Positions 11,106-25,886 of a DNA stretch of 39,124 nt are shown piece by piece. Numbering within the stretch: the first letter of the stretch is position 1; each line of letters begins with the position of its first letter. The stretch is from Spirogloea muscicola (Eukaryota > Streptophyta > Zygnematophyceae > Spirogloeales > Spirogloeaceae): positions 1,160,974 to 1,200,097 of the forward strand of contig WELB01000014.1 of NCBI GenBank assembly GCA_009602725.1. The letters are read 5' to 3'. The position numbers were made by a program, and so were the translations under genes. The notes beneath the pieces were generated by a model. The model had not been told where the DNA came from and did not search any database. It saw only the letters and a program-made list of their open reading frames with translations.

Positions 11106-11278
11106 CATGCTCATAGCAGCTACATAAGAAAGTAGGGTGTGGTCTCAGGGATTTCAGGGCTTCAGAATCTCGGACTTGAGCTCCACTCCAGCAGAGCATG
11201 CTGACCACCTCCATCTGTGGAATTTACCTTGATAAGAAGCGGCGTACACCTATGCTGCAGGGTCTGCTGGAGAATGAT

Positions 11279-14200
11279 CTAGACAATTCCGCTTGCTGCC
11301 TCGATCGCAGTCGTTGAGGCTGTTCCTGTGTTGCCATTGAGGACTGTGATGTTACCATTTGCATCTACGTCCACAATGGCAGAGTCGCCCTCCTATGGGT
11401 CATAACATGAAGTCTTGGAGTCAGTGATTGTCAGTAACAGAAAAGGGGCTTGAAAGCATTCTTTCCACATTAGGTCAGAGCAATCAAATAGACAGGTACT
11501 GAGATAGCTCTGATCAGCAATCATGGCCACCCTCATCTGGCAGAATGGGTTGCTGCCTTTAGGGGTACTGCACATGTAATGTCCTCCTGCTTGATGCAAA
11601 TAGGCTGATAATCGAGGGTGCAGTACAACTGCTCAAGCTGTGAGAATGAGATGACTGTACCTTGATGGAGCCCTCAAGCAAGCGTTCCGCTAGGTTATCC
11701 TCAAGGAGCCGCATGATGGCCCTCCTCAGTGGCCTGGCTCCGTAGCTGGGGCTGTACCCTTCATCAACCTGCAACGAAGACGAGCACGTCATCAGCAGCA
11801 GGTGTGCACCGTGCTCCAACAGCATCCAGCCTTCAGCAAAGCTCTATAAACTGACCTCGGATTCAGAATTCTGCAACTTGACTTCAACTTTGTAACTACT
11901 CGCATGGCATCCCAACATTCCTAGGGAAGCTTGCACTATGACCAAGGCATGCCTCCATGAGCCAGCATACCACTCGGTCCTTGAAGCGTTCTGTGACCTC
12001 AAGATTGATCTCCTTCTTCTTCAAGCGCTCAAAGACCTCCTTGAGCATGAGGTCAGCAATTTCCTTGACCTCCAGCTTGGTAAGCTGGCGGAACACAATA
12101 ATTTCATCTAAGCGATTCAAGAACTCAGGTCGGAAGTACTGCTTCAATTCTTCATTCACCTGCACAACATGCAGAAAGGTAAACTGTTAGAACCTCTCTT
12201 CTAACTATTCTTGTGATGACACGGTCGACTCCTTGAGTACTTCGGCCCATGCCACATGCTCTTGCTTCACTCAGCAGCTGCACATGCAGGCCCAAAGGCC
12301 TATACAGGTTATAGGCCTTTGTATACTGTTGACTGGAGGTGATCTTCATTTATGTACTTGACATTCAAATATTCTGTGTGATTCTCAGTAACCTTGACTA
12401 ACGCTTCAGCAAACAATCGTGACTTACAAGCGACTTGATGCGGTTGTAAGAAGTATCTTTCTCATCATAATCGAGCTGGAAACCTATTCCACCGCCCCCT
12501 TTCTCAATGACGGAAGAGCCAACATTAGACGTCATGATGAGGAGAGTGTTCTTGAAGTCCACAGTGCGCCCTTTGCTATCCGTCAACCGTCCATCCTCAA
12601 GGATCTGAAGCAAGAATGTCAGCTTACTAATGGACCGCTTATTCAGACGGAATGTCCTTATTCAGCTTCTACTCTTACACATTGTTTTGTCAGAATGCTA
12701 GTCCTCCTTCTCATAGGCAATTACGTGAGCCATGATGGTTGTCACCTTCTAAGCCAGCATGCTGTCATCAGTGCCATCCACTTTCATTAGTTAAAATAGA
12801 TCTATGAAAGGTCTACCATTGCTTACTGCTGCTGGCAAATGAGCAGGTTGAGTGGGCTTCCAAGGGGGTACGACAATCACTTACCTGCAGCATCATGTTG
12901 AAAACATCTGGATGTGCCTTCTCAATCTCGTCAAAGAGAACCACAGTGTAAGGCCTGCGGCGGACAGCCTCAGTGAGTTGGCCCCCTTCTTGGTAGCCTA
13001 CATAACCAGGCGGCGATCCAATGAGCTTCGACACGGTGTGGCGCTCCATGAACTCGCTCATATCCAGCCGAATCATAGCCTGTAGACAGCACACAAGATC
13101 AGAAAAGCAGATGCTAGCTTGTGAAGAGAGCAGAAACACAATAGAAAAGCACTGAGGTGAAGCATTACAGCAACCTTGAGAAAGAGCACCACACTTCCAA
13201 ACCCACCTCCTCAGAGCCATAGTAGTAGGCTGCCAAGGACTTGGCAAGCTCTGACTTGCCGACTCCCGTTGGGCCTGAGAATATGAAGGAGGCTACGGGC
13301 CTGTTTGGATTCTTAAGGCCAACCCTTGCCCTTCTGATTGCTCGGCTGATGGCTCGCACAGCCTCCTCCTGGCCAATCAAACGCTGGTGCAGATTCTCCT
13401 CCATCTTCAGAAGCCTGCTGGACTCATCAGAACTCACCTGCAACAAGGCCTAGTGGTCAGGCCTGCCAAGATACTCATGTAAGAGATACTAGCTGCACAT
13501 GGAGGTCTGGTATCTAACAAGAAGTAGAAACGGTATGTGCTTGCAGGAGAAGACTGGTTCGCTTGCAGTTAGACGGGATCTGACAATTAAATGGGACAGA
13601 CTCTTACCTTGTCAACCGGTATGCCAGTCCACATGCAAACAATATGTGCAATGTGTGCTTCAGTCACAATAGGGCCGCTGTCTCCGGACTCCTCCTCAGC
13701 CTTGTTCTTCTCCTTGTCCTTGGACACAAGAGCATTGATTTGCGCCCGCAGCTCCATCTCTTTGTCCCTCATCTCGCCTGCCTGCAACAGCATGAATAGG
13801 TGCCAGGCCATGACTCAGTGGAAAATTTCCGGGTACCTTACAAACCATGCGACCACAGAAGTTGTGACTACATTGTGAGCAGCTTCTCGCCTCCTGTGAC
13901 TTTCTGATGCTAACCACGATGTAAGCCCACCCAATCATACATACAGTGCAGATAGATATGAGTGGGTGCATATAGCTGCAGCTTTTGCAGAAAGGAACAT
14001 GCTTTTTCTCAAGTATACGAGCAGCAATGGCTCGTCCACCCACACTATGGTTTGCAATATAGATATGCACACCTTCTCAAAGTCTTGATTGCGAACAAGT
14101 TCGTCCTTCTCCTTGGTGAGAGCTCTTAATTCTTTGTCTAAGGCGCGGGCTTCCTCTGGGAGCTGTTGATCAGAAGACATAAGTTGTTTAGGGTGAGAGC

Positions 14201-17200
14201 TCTCAATTCTTTGTCTGAAGTGTGGGCTTTCTCTGGGAGTATTTCAATAAGAAGAGATGACTTATGTGGTTTAAAGAAGTGATAACAAGTGCCACTATAT
14301 TGGCAATCACTGAGATGAAATGCGCAGTATCAAGAAGCGCTTGAAGGAGTGTATGCAAAGTAGACCAACTGCACCTGGCCATGTTGAAGCCGGACACGCG
14401 AGCCAGCCTCGTCAATGAGATCGATGGCTTTGTCAGGGAGAAAGCGATCACTGAAAGAATACAGACCCACATGTGATCAGTTAATGCCATCTACCAGACT
14501 CAAGATACGCAAAAACAATGTCACGTCTAATGACACATAAGTGGTGGAGGAGCAGTAAGGCAATGCAAGACATGTGGGGAGTACAATACCTGATATACTG
14601 ATATGACAATTGGGCAGCAGAAACGAGTGCTTCGTCAGTATATCGCAGCTTGTGATGGATCTCATAGCGCTCTCTTAAACCCCTCAAAATATCCACGGTC
14701 TCTTCGACAGATGGCTCCGGAACCTGAGCCACAGTTACAAGGCATTTCCGAATTGAATAATATGTAATGTAAATGTCCCTGTAAGTGTTGCAAAGTACAG
14801 ACTTTAAGCACAACAAGTAGATGATGGTTCGTGCAGGCCTGAGTGTCTGATTTGTTGGACTACCATGACTGGCTGGAATCGCCGTTCGAGAGCAGCATCC
14901 TTCTCGATGTGCTTCCGATATTCGTCGAGTGTTGTAGCACCTATGACCTAGGTAGTGCACGTGAAGAGCTTCAGGAATGAGGCGGTACCAGCCATGCAGT
15001 TGGAGCACACCAGCTATGCAGCAAGAGCACAAACCCCAGAAACTTAAATACTCCAGAACTTCAACCCTGAATCATGCTCATTGAGACTAGAAGAGGCTGG
15101 GCAACTACCTGCAATTCTCCTCTAGACAAGGCAGGCTTGAGAATGTTAGCAGCATCTATGGCCCCCTCGGCTGCTCCAGCACCAATTAGAGTGTGGACTT
15201 CGTCGATCACAAGGATGACATCTGAAGATGCCTTGATCTCTTCCATCAGCTTCTTCAGGCGCTCCTCAAATTCCCCTCGATATTTTGTGCCTGCAACCAG
15301 CAGCCCTAGGTCCAGGGTAATGACCTGCAAAAGCACAAATCTTGTCCATGCATTATGCAACTTTTCTGCTTCACTTCGATGTATTTAGGGATAACAACAC
15401 TTCCTGTGAGTAACTTAAGTAAAAGCATTGCCGTACGTTATTTACTCTTGCAGATTGCAGTTTGCACTCTCACCCTCTTGCCTTCTATGGTCTCAGGGGC
15501 ATCCCCACTAGCAATTCTTTGTGCAAGACCTTCGGCAATGGCTGTCTTGCCAACACCTGGCTCACCAACCAGGCAAGGGTTGTTCTTCGTTCTCCGCCCT
15601 AATATTTGTGTGACCCGCTCAATCTGAGGCTTTCTTCCTACTACGGGGTCAAGCTTGCCCTGAACACAGGCAAGACACAGTCTCAGTGTTTCCCGAAGCA
15701 GCTAACAAGCAACGAGAATGACACGATCTTTGATAGTAGTAGCCTGCAGGAAGAGAGGAGAATGCACCTCCATTGCCATCTTGGTGAGGTCTGTGCCGAA
15801 CTCCTCCAAGGTTGGAGTCTTGGTTGCTTTTCCAGATGCAGCTCCTCCAGTGGTGACAAGGTCATTACTCTCCCCCACCATCCTTATTACCTGCAGCAAT
15901 GTGATCAAAGTAATATATATGGCTCAACAAGCTTTTATACGAAGTTTTGCAGAACGAGAGCATGGTCATGCACAAGGGGGACGTCAGGGCCTGACGATGT
16001 CAAATTTGGTCAAGCTTAGGGGTGTCACAAGGGCAGACCAAGCCAAGAAGCACTGAAACACGGTGACGCACATGTAGCATACCTGTCCACTGTGGAATGA
16101 GCCAGATATGCAGAAAGCCTGTCTGCTCTACTCAAGACTCCTCTTGTAATGGCATGCATTATCAGTGTGCGCAGCACTACCTGATAGACAAGCTTTCTTA
16201 ATCAGGGAGGTTGAAGTGTCAGAAGCGGTCTCGGCTAACACAATTGCCCTGCAACCCCACTCCAAAGTCTTATGCTCACTTGAGTGCGGATCTTCTGAGG
16301 GTCGGCCCCGAGATTCTCAAGGACCCGAGCAGCAACACCCTCGCCTTCAAGTAGAAGACCCAGCAGCAGGTGCTCTGTTCCGATGTAGTTGTGACCTAGC
16401 ATGACAGACATTATACAATGCCAGGACGCCATCAAGACGCCACCGACGATTATTGAGCAAGACTGTGAGGGTGAGTGCAGTGTGGTGCTTTTTGCTCTGC
16501 AGCGGAACTGTCAGTGCACCCAAATCTGTGACTTAAGAGCAGAATTGACTAAGCAGGGACAAGAAGATGCAGCAGATGGCGAAGCAGGATGAAGGCTGTG
16601 CTTTAGTACCAAGCTGGCGAGCCTCTTCCAGAGAGAGCTCCAGGACGCGCTTTGCGCGTGGCGTAAACGGTATCTCCACGGCCACAAATCCACTTCCCCT
16701 ACCGATGATCTGCCACATGGTATGGTATATCACTTTGTTATAATAGTCAGAGGACCATGGCACAAGACAGCTCCAAGGCTCCAACAATGATGTTAACAGC
16801 AAATTTGAGTATCTATGCATAGACAGCACCTTTTCCACTTCCGTTCGACCCTCTTTGAGATTCACGCCCATGGATTTCAATACTTTGGCTGCTATTCCAG
16901 TCCCTTCTCCAATAAGTCCAAGCAGAATCTGCAGAGCAGATGGCAGAATTCTATCAAAGTAGACTGCAGACCGTGTCCAATCCTTTGCATTAACACAACA
17001 GTATTGCATTTGACTTCTGGTAGCTCATGCCTCCTCACTGGAGAAGTCACGAGCTTGAGTTGCGGGGCAGCACAGGAAGCCACACTGACGCAATGACAAA
17101 GGGGTGGACAAAGTCAAGTGTGCAAACCTGCTCGGTCCCAACAAAATTGTGGCCTAAACGCCGAGCCTCCTCTTGTGCTAGCATGACCACTTTGATTGCC

Positions 17201-17855
17201 TGCCATCACAAAGGGAAGTATCGAGACCTCTTAAGCGTGTCAGGGAACGAACAAGGGACAAGAATGGTTGATATGCTTGACGATACTCAGGGATTATATC
17301 CGAACCGAATTCAACCATAATATACAACAGGCAAGGGAGCGCACAATGACATATGCCACGACATCATTGTCTGTCCTGCGTCCACAATCTGGCATACATT
17401 AGCAGGCGACGGTCAACACCTCAGCTGCCTAATAACGCGCATGGTCTGCTAAATTGCCTCTCGAATCAAAGTGGGATGTCGCTGTGTCCCAATGGCAACA
17501 GAAGGTGGAGCACTGGGAGCCCCACCTTCTCTGTGAAACGCTCAAACATGGCCACAGTCCGGGCGGCTCCGGAGCCGCTGCCAGCCGCCCGGATCCTCCT
17601 GGAGACTACACTCACGAAGCTCCGGTCTCTGCCACCGGCCGCCACCGCCGCATTGCCGTTGTGGCCTCGGAGGCCCGCAGCCTGCACGACCGGCGGAGTC
17701 CTCGAGCTCCCCGCCGCCGCACACGGTCGCACGCCATGGCGGCATTGAGAGTGGATGCCGCCGCCGGAGCGGCGGAGTGCGGGCTGCGGCGCCCGCAGCG
17801 GCGGCGCCGGCAGCCGCGCGCACTCCGGGACGCCGGCGCGGGCCAACTGCGCCAT
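11279..17855 (-). CDS. clpC: Chloroplast ClpC, Hsp100/AAA+ unfoldase of the Clp protease
   Basis: ClpC unfolds stromal proteins and feeds them to the ClpP/R core, and it also associates with the import machinery (family knowledge). Nineteen exons close in phase to 937 aa, a normal length. They begin, in order, at 17855, 17199, 16928, 16709, 16395, 15890, 15659, 15324, 14947, 14723, 14450, 14162, 13781, 13437, 13079, 12604, 12159, 11768 and 11392. The start ATG at 17855 gives a transit peptide of about 100 aa rich in Ala, Arg and Ser before MFERFTEK. Then come two Clp N repeats ([19 protein letters not shown]), the first AAA+ module (GEPGVGKT Walker [10 protein letters not shown] Walker B), a middle coiled coil of the ClpB/C M-domain type ([19 protein letters not shown]), the second module ([22 protein letters not shown]), [10 protein letters not shown] with the IGF tripeptide expected for ClpP docking, and the D2-small domain ([15 protein letters not shown]). 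CIGATT reads VIGATT here. No lesion is visible. Confidence 0.97.
12294..12320. repeat. Perfect 11-bp-arm hairpin in a clpC intron
   Basis: AAAGGCCTATA (12294-12304), a five-base CAGGT loop, then TATAGGCCTTT (12310-12320) form a perfect stem-loop. It lies in the intron between the exons ending at 12428 and starting at 12159. No mobile-element features flank it. Confidence 0.8.
14115..14271 (-). repeat. Tandem duplication: decayed copy of a clpC exon in the upstream intron
   Basis: The block 14115-14191 holds the M-domain exon (14162-14073) from about its middle through its acceptor. It is repeated at 14192-14271 with a period of 77 bases. On the minus strand the extra copy lies just upstream of the working exon. 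It would encode [16 protein letters not shown], compared with [16 protein letters not shown] in the real exon. The AG acceptor of the extra copy is lost (ATTTC-type sequence in place of CAACAG), so it should not be spliced in. It is a fossil exon. Confidence 0.8.
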
Positions 17856-19112
17856 GGCGCCCCTCCCACGCTCTCCCTCTCTCTCCCTCTCTCGATATCC
17901 CGCTTCCCACTCTGTGGCCTGGCGAGTGCGCTCCCCTGGCGTGCTGCCAGCGACTTCGAGGCCTTGCCGCCGCCGCCGCCGTCGCCGCCGACGCGTCTGC
18001 CGGCGGGCGCTCCGCGGGCGGGCGCGGGGGAGCGTGCTCGGCTGGCACGTCCGACTAGGCCTCCACGAGGCGGGCGAAGCTGCAAGCTCAAGAACCCGAG
18101 CGCCCCAATCCACTTTCTGCACTAGCTTTCGCCTCAGCGATGAATTGGCGTCAATTGGCCACCCTTTCGTTTCACGCGCACCCCGCGCCGTCTCTCATCC
18201 ATCAGACCGAACGACTATGAAGCGTTCGGCTGAACAATTGGAGAAAGAAGGAAGACTCTTCCGGTAGCGGCGATGGCTGTTCTTGGCCAGCCCAGAAAAA
18301 GGGTGAGCAAAGTTGGGGGAAGCCAACCAGAGGCTTGGATGGTTCCGCCACATATGAACAAGAGCTCATCCAACAGGAGATGACGGTGTGAGAAAGAAAG
18401 GTCAGCCCGAAAGGAATGTCCAATGGGGCTGTAAAGCACAGACCCTTCAGCAATGCAAGCTACAAGCTGCTAGTGCAGGCAGTTGCTGATGAGAGGAGAG
18501 AGAATGTTGGTAAGGTGCCCCACACCTTGCGAGCTCGCACCTATCTCAAGCACCTGCAGCTTGTGTGGGCCGGCTGCCATACACTGACTTTGGCCACCTT
18601 CACTAGCCACTTGCAGCCGCCTGTGCTGGAGCAACTGGACTCGAAATGCAGACAGCTGATTGCGTGAGTCTTGCTAAAGCTGGGCAGTGGCGAAGAGTCA
18701 AAAGGAGGAAGAATCCACGTGTCCTGTCACATGTGCAGTTACTTTGCATGATGGACACACATATGCTACGAGAGACAAGTGGCCACGCTTGGACTCCGTA
18801 CAGGTGCCTCGTAAGATGGCGCGGAGGCATTCCTTGTGGTGCTGCACAGCGATGCTTGTCTACGAGAATTAGTGTACATCTTTCTATTTCCTGCTGAGAA
18901 ATCTCCGCTACTCGTAGCTGCAAAGACGATGAACGAACGAACTGCCCAGGGACCCACTTAAAATGTTGTGGTATCGGCACTGCCATTCATGTGTAGGCTG
19001 ACCACTACTGCCAATTCAGGGTCCTGACTGTGGAACTGTGCACGCTACTCTAGCTCTCAGATCGATTAGGCAAGTGGGATTATCTTTTCTAAATGGCAAT
19101 GCATCACTGACC
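17856..19112. promoter_or_regulatory. clpC upstream region and CCCH gene downstream region
   Basis: The clpC 5' side is very GC-rich, with a CT-rich tract at 17869-17897 and CCG/CGC repeats at 17966-17998. An antisense frame of over 200 codons here is a composition artefact. At 18167-18195 a TCACGCGCACC...CTCTC word resembles 3533-3562 upstream of BTA1. Two minus-strand copies of the dispersed motif lie near 18274-18305 and 18399-18420. A plus-strand frame at 18416-18667 (83 codons) has no similarity that I recognise. No other gene seen. Confidence 0.5.
18274..18420 (-). repeat. Two copies of the dispersed motif upstream of clpC
   Basis: On the minus strand, 18274-18305 reads CACCCTTTTTCT then GGGCTGGCC. 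The other copy, 18399-18420, reads GGACATTCCTTTC then GGGCTGACC. The right half of the hairpin is poorly kept in both. They lie about 420 and 540 bases upstream of the clpC start, in clpC orientation. Confidence 0.5.
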
Positions 19113-21483
19113 TCACGTAAAGTAGCTGCCGAGCTTGCCAGCTACATCCTCCTCATCCTCTGCAAGCTCAGTCTCTTCAAGCTCGTAATCTTCTAATGGA
19201 ATGTCAGGCCCGTCCTCACTGCCATCGGCCTGCGGCGGCGGTCTGCCGGCTCCCTCAGTAGCTGGCTTGCTTTCTGAAGGACCACGTTCTTCAGGCACGG
19301 CGTGCCCTGTTGCATCACTCACAGGGATGGACCCTAGCTCACCAGCAATGGTCGTCCTCTCCTCGGCGCCAGACACGCCTCGGCCTTGGCTAGCAACCAA
19401 GGCTGGCATTTTGGCATCTTCTTTAGCAGGTAGCCTGGTCTGACCAAGGAGCTGCCGCGCCCTGGCAGCAGCAGCAGCGCCAAAACGCTTTGCAGGCACG
19501 CCTGCCTCAGGCTGACGAGCCCCAGCATTCGTCTCAGGCCCAGGACTGCTTTTGGCACCACCTACAGCTGGCTGCGGTTGCTGCGCAGACTTCGTCTTGT
19601 CAGCCAGGATCTCCTCAAGCGACTTGGGCCCGTCGAAGGGCCCAAGCTCCTGCCCCTGCTCCTTCCTGCGCTTCTTGCTGTCAGATGCACCTACACCTGC
19701 GCTGCTCCCGCCATTGTGGTGCTCATTTCGGTGCTCTTGACCCATTTGAGAGCCCACTCTCTGCCACATTGTCCAGATTCAATGGGTTGGTCAAGCCTTG
19801 ACTGTAAAGTTGACTGTCAATCACCTATGGTGATTGCTGCAGACAAGAGAAAATGAGATTCTCGAAAGAACCTTCCAGCTCAGATTGCCAGCTCAAAAGT
19901 GCTCAGCAATATGTACCTGTGTAGAAGGCTCGCTTTTCTTGCCAGGACCCTGCTCAGGTCCAGCACCCAGGCGCTTCCGAAGGCGGGTGGACATTGGCTG
20001 GCCAGGGCCAGGCGCAGTCCTGGCCTGTACAGCGTGCGTGCCCATGTCGAGCACCACTTCCAGCCCAGCCTCGCCATACTCCCCTGCAGTGAAGCCATTC
20101 AACTGGCCGGCGCCATTCATGTAGTACCCTCCGAGCCTGTCCCGCACACTCCTCCGCCGCCGCTTTTGGCTCAGCTGGTAAGCGCCGTAGTCGTCATCCT
20201 CGAAATATCCATCGCCGTAGACCTCTGCATAGTGTGTTCTGACCCCCGGCTCCCCGGCATCATCGTCGACGAGAACATCGAACTCCTCCTGATCAAAGTC
20301 GTCGCCCTCGCTGTGCCCCTGCGTCTCCTCAATGCCGGACCGCGTCTGCAGCCTACCCACAAGCTTGCTGGCAGGGATGACTGCCGGCCTGGCAGTGCCA
20401 GGAGCCACCGGCGGAGCCAGCCCAGGCGGCCGTCTGTAGACGTTCTTGAATTTCGGTGTGACGGAAGCAGACTGAGGTGGCGACGACGGCTGCTGCGCGT
20501 TCGCCCCACCTGCCCCCGCCCCCCCGCTCTTGGAGGATCCGGTCGAGGCGGCTGCGCCTCCGGCGGGTGAGGGAGCGGCGTGCTTCTCAGCAGCGTGGAG
20601 GTAGGGACAGCGGTCGCCCTTAAAGCAGAAGCCCTGCGCAAAGTAGAAGCAGCGCGCATTGTCTGCTTCCAGCGCGGTGGGCACGAGCCGGCCATCCAGC
20701 GGCTGCCACAGCCACAGGCGGCGATCATCAGTCACAGGTGCGAGTGCACATGGATGTAAGTCAAGTCAAGTGTAAGCTGGCCACCGCAATCAAGATGTGG
20801 CCTTGTGCATTCCCGCTGGTTTGCAAAGGCTCCAGCTTACAGGACTTCACCACACCCAACTCAGCAATGAAGCGGACGACACCATAGCCCGAGCACGCTC
20901 CCAGCTCTGGCAATTGCCCACAGGCGCAGAGCTGGACCAGACCGCGTGGTGGCCGGAGCGAGCGGTCACCGACCGGGTGGCGAAAGGGGCAATCGAGGCG
21001 CGCGCAGCAGTCGGAGAGCCAGAAGACGCAGTCCCGAGGGTTGGCCCGCGCGGCGTCGCTGTGCCGGAACTCGCACTCTGCGCCCTGCCCGCGACAGCAG
21101 CAGACTCCAACAGTCTGAGGGCAGCAGCTCAACGGCAGCCGTCCGGGAGCCATGGCTGCCGCCGCAGTCAAGGCCTGCAGCTCTTCTCGCCAGCCAAAGG
21201 CTTCCGGCAGAGACGAGAGTTTCACGTCACGCGTGTTGCCTCCAGTTACGGTGAACGTCCAGTCCAGCAACTCTGGCAGAGCTGCCCCGGTCCGCCATAT
21301 AGCGCAGTGAAGCCACGCCGGAGCTCGGGGTCGTCTCCATGGCGAAGAGGAAACGGGCGAAACGGAGTGGCGGACCTTCTTGCAGGAGGCGGGGGAGGCG
21401 AGGTAGTAGACGCAGTCCGTGCGCGCCCGGCGCGAGGCCTCCTCGCGCTCCTTCCGCGCCTCGCCCGCCCCCGCCGCCGGCCC
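19113..21483 (-). CDS. CCCH zinc finger protein, ZC3H11A / plant C3H type (5' end lost in gap)
   Basis: This is an RNA-binding CCCH protein. Human ZC3H11A is a TREX-linked mRNA export factor (family knowledge), and plant homologues share the same finger array. Visible exons are 21483-21376 (continuing into the gap), 21084-20974, 20702-19917 and 19760-19113, all joining in phase 0. Finger 1 is split by an intron: CVYYLASPASC, KK, then GAECEFRH. Finger 2 is NPRDCVFWLSDCCARLDCPFRH, with spacing C-x7-C-x4-C-x3-H. The junction FRHP|PLDG matches plant proteins. Finger 3 is CFYFAQGFC, FKGDRC, PYLH. The rest (about 450 aa) is disordered, Gly/Ala/Pro-rich and acidic, with a VYRRPPGL patch, a basic KKRRRRSVRDRLG stretch, GPFDGPKSLEEILADK and an acidic tail ending GKLGSYFT. 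The acceptor at 19760 is the least certain join. The start lies in or above the N gap, near a (GGC)n tract. Confidence 0.82.
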
Positions 21484-21680
21484 NNNNNNNNNNNNNNNNN
21501 NNNNNNNNNNNNNNNNNNNNNNNNNNNNNNNNNNNNNNNNNNNNNNNNNNNNNNNNNNNNNNNNNNNNNNNNNNNNNNNNNNNNNNNNNNNNNNNNNNNN
21601 NNNNNNNNNNNNNNNNNNNNNNNNNNNNNNNNNNNNNNNNNNNNNNNNNNNNNNNNNNNNNNNNNNNNNNNNNNNNNNNN
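21484..21680. other. Assembly gap, 197 N
   Basis: The gap lies in the first exon or 5' leader of the CCCH gene in extremely GC-rich sequence. Its length is probably an estimate, so reading frames across it cannot be trusted. All open frames that span it are artefacts in part. Confidence 0.98.
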
Positions 21681-21740
21681 GGCGGGCGGGGCGCCCACCC
21701 GCCATCGCCATAGCGCTCGACGGCGAGCACCCTCCAGGAC

Positions 21741-21751
21741 CGCCGCCGCCT

Positions 21752-21785
<34 letters not shown>
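21741..21785. repeat. (CCG)n microsatellite
   Basis: About 15 nearly uninterrupted CCG units lie just above the N gap and upstream of the CCCH coding exons. On the sense (minus) strand this is (GGC)n, typical of a GC-rich 5' leader. It would encode polyalanine or polyglycine if translated. Confidence 0.9.
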
Positions 21786-21849
21786 GACCAAGGCAGCGAG
21801 GGGGTGCAGCGTGATTGTTAACGATGCCGAATAGAAGCTGCCGCGCCGT

Positions 21850-22476
21850 TTGAGCCGACGAGCCAACGAGAATACGAGAACCGCAAATTGGCTATCCTAG
21901 GTAACCAAGCACCCCAAGAACGTGGATTGGACCTTCCCACTGTGAGCGTTGCTGCACGATCATAACGTGACTGCAGCCTTACTGCATCTCCTTCGCTGTG
22001 CCCTCTTCTCGTACCCTATCTTTGCTGGCTAATTCATACGCCCTACTGTACAGCCCTTCTCCTTGTCTACCAAAACCACCAACAATGCACAGGAGGCCAC
22101 CTTTCCGATCAAACCCTCCATCATTTGCAGGACGACCTGCTGCAGACTTTATGCTGCCCAACATGTGGCAAAAGTGTGCCTTATCAAGGGACAAGTGAGT
22201 CTGAAAGACAGTATGCAAATTTCATGATTTGCTTGATTCCCAAATGGAGCCACTTGATATGCTCTGGATGTTGGTAAAGTGAGCGACGCACAGTCTGTGC
22301 CTCAATCAAGCTCCATACAGAGGAGAAACTTGACGGGCTTCCCCTGTGCAGCTTTCATTCCAGGGGAAGAACAACCTGCCCTACTAGTGAAGCCATCACT
22401 GCGCTCCCGGAATGGAAGGTGATCGCCTCAACAGGCTTTCTCCTTGCAGGCACCAATTTCAAGCTCACGCCTCTCC
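21850..22476. other. Intergenic region, UAP56 3' end to CCCH 5' end
   Basis: Two minus-strand genes are separated by about 0.6 kb. It should hold the UAP56 3' untranslated region and the CCCH promoter. Overlapping frames at 21979-22218 (minus, 79 codons) and 21998-22198 (plus, 66 codons) are mirror images of one stretch and have no recognisable similarity. No clear polyadenylation signal was identified. Confidence 0.5.
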
Positions 22477-25758
<3,282 letters not shown>

Positions 25759-25822
25759 GGCTGCAGGTCCTGAAAGCGACGCGGAGGCAACGGTGGCGAC
25801 GGCGGGGGCGGCGACGGCGCGG

Positions 25823-25823
<1 letters not shown>

Positions 25824-25886
<63 letters not shown>
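25824..25886. repeat. (GGCGAC)n hexamer microsatellite in the UAP56 leader
   Basis: About ten copies of GGCGAC lie 66 bases upstream of the UAP56 start codon, most likely in its 5' untranslated region. On the sense strand this is (GTCGCC)n. It keeps reading frames open on both strands and so produces false arginine-rich proteins. Confidence 0.9.

Larger units (their letters stand above)
9320..11278. other. Convergent intergenic region, BTA1 to clpC
   Basis: About 2 kb lies between the stop codons of BTA1 (plus) and clpC (minus). Open frames of 60-133 codons exist on both strands, but none has recognisable similarity, consistent splice structure or coding-like composition. The region holds one minus-strand copy of the dispersed motif (about 10457-10490) and two small hairpins near 11060-11105. 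It is presumably two 3' untranslated regions plus spacer. I saw no RNA gene. Confidence 0.5.

Noticed and set aside
17454-18125. Plus-strand frame of 223 codons antisense to clpC exon 1
   Set aside because: It mirrors the GC-rich transit-peptide exon of clpC, which has 18 further consistent exons on the other strand.
18416-18667. 83-codon plus-strand frame between clpC and the CCCH gene
   Set aside because: No recognisable similarity, no splice partner and no nearby signals. It is kept only as intergenic content.
20761-21866. Frames running through the N gap on both strands
   Set aside because: The gap length is probably estimated and the N codons carry no information. Only the exons flanked by splice sites were used.
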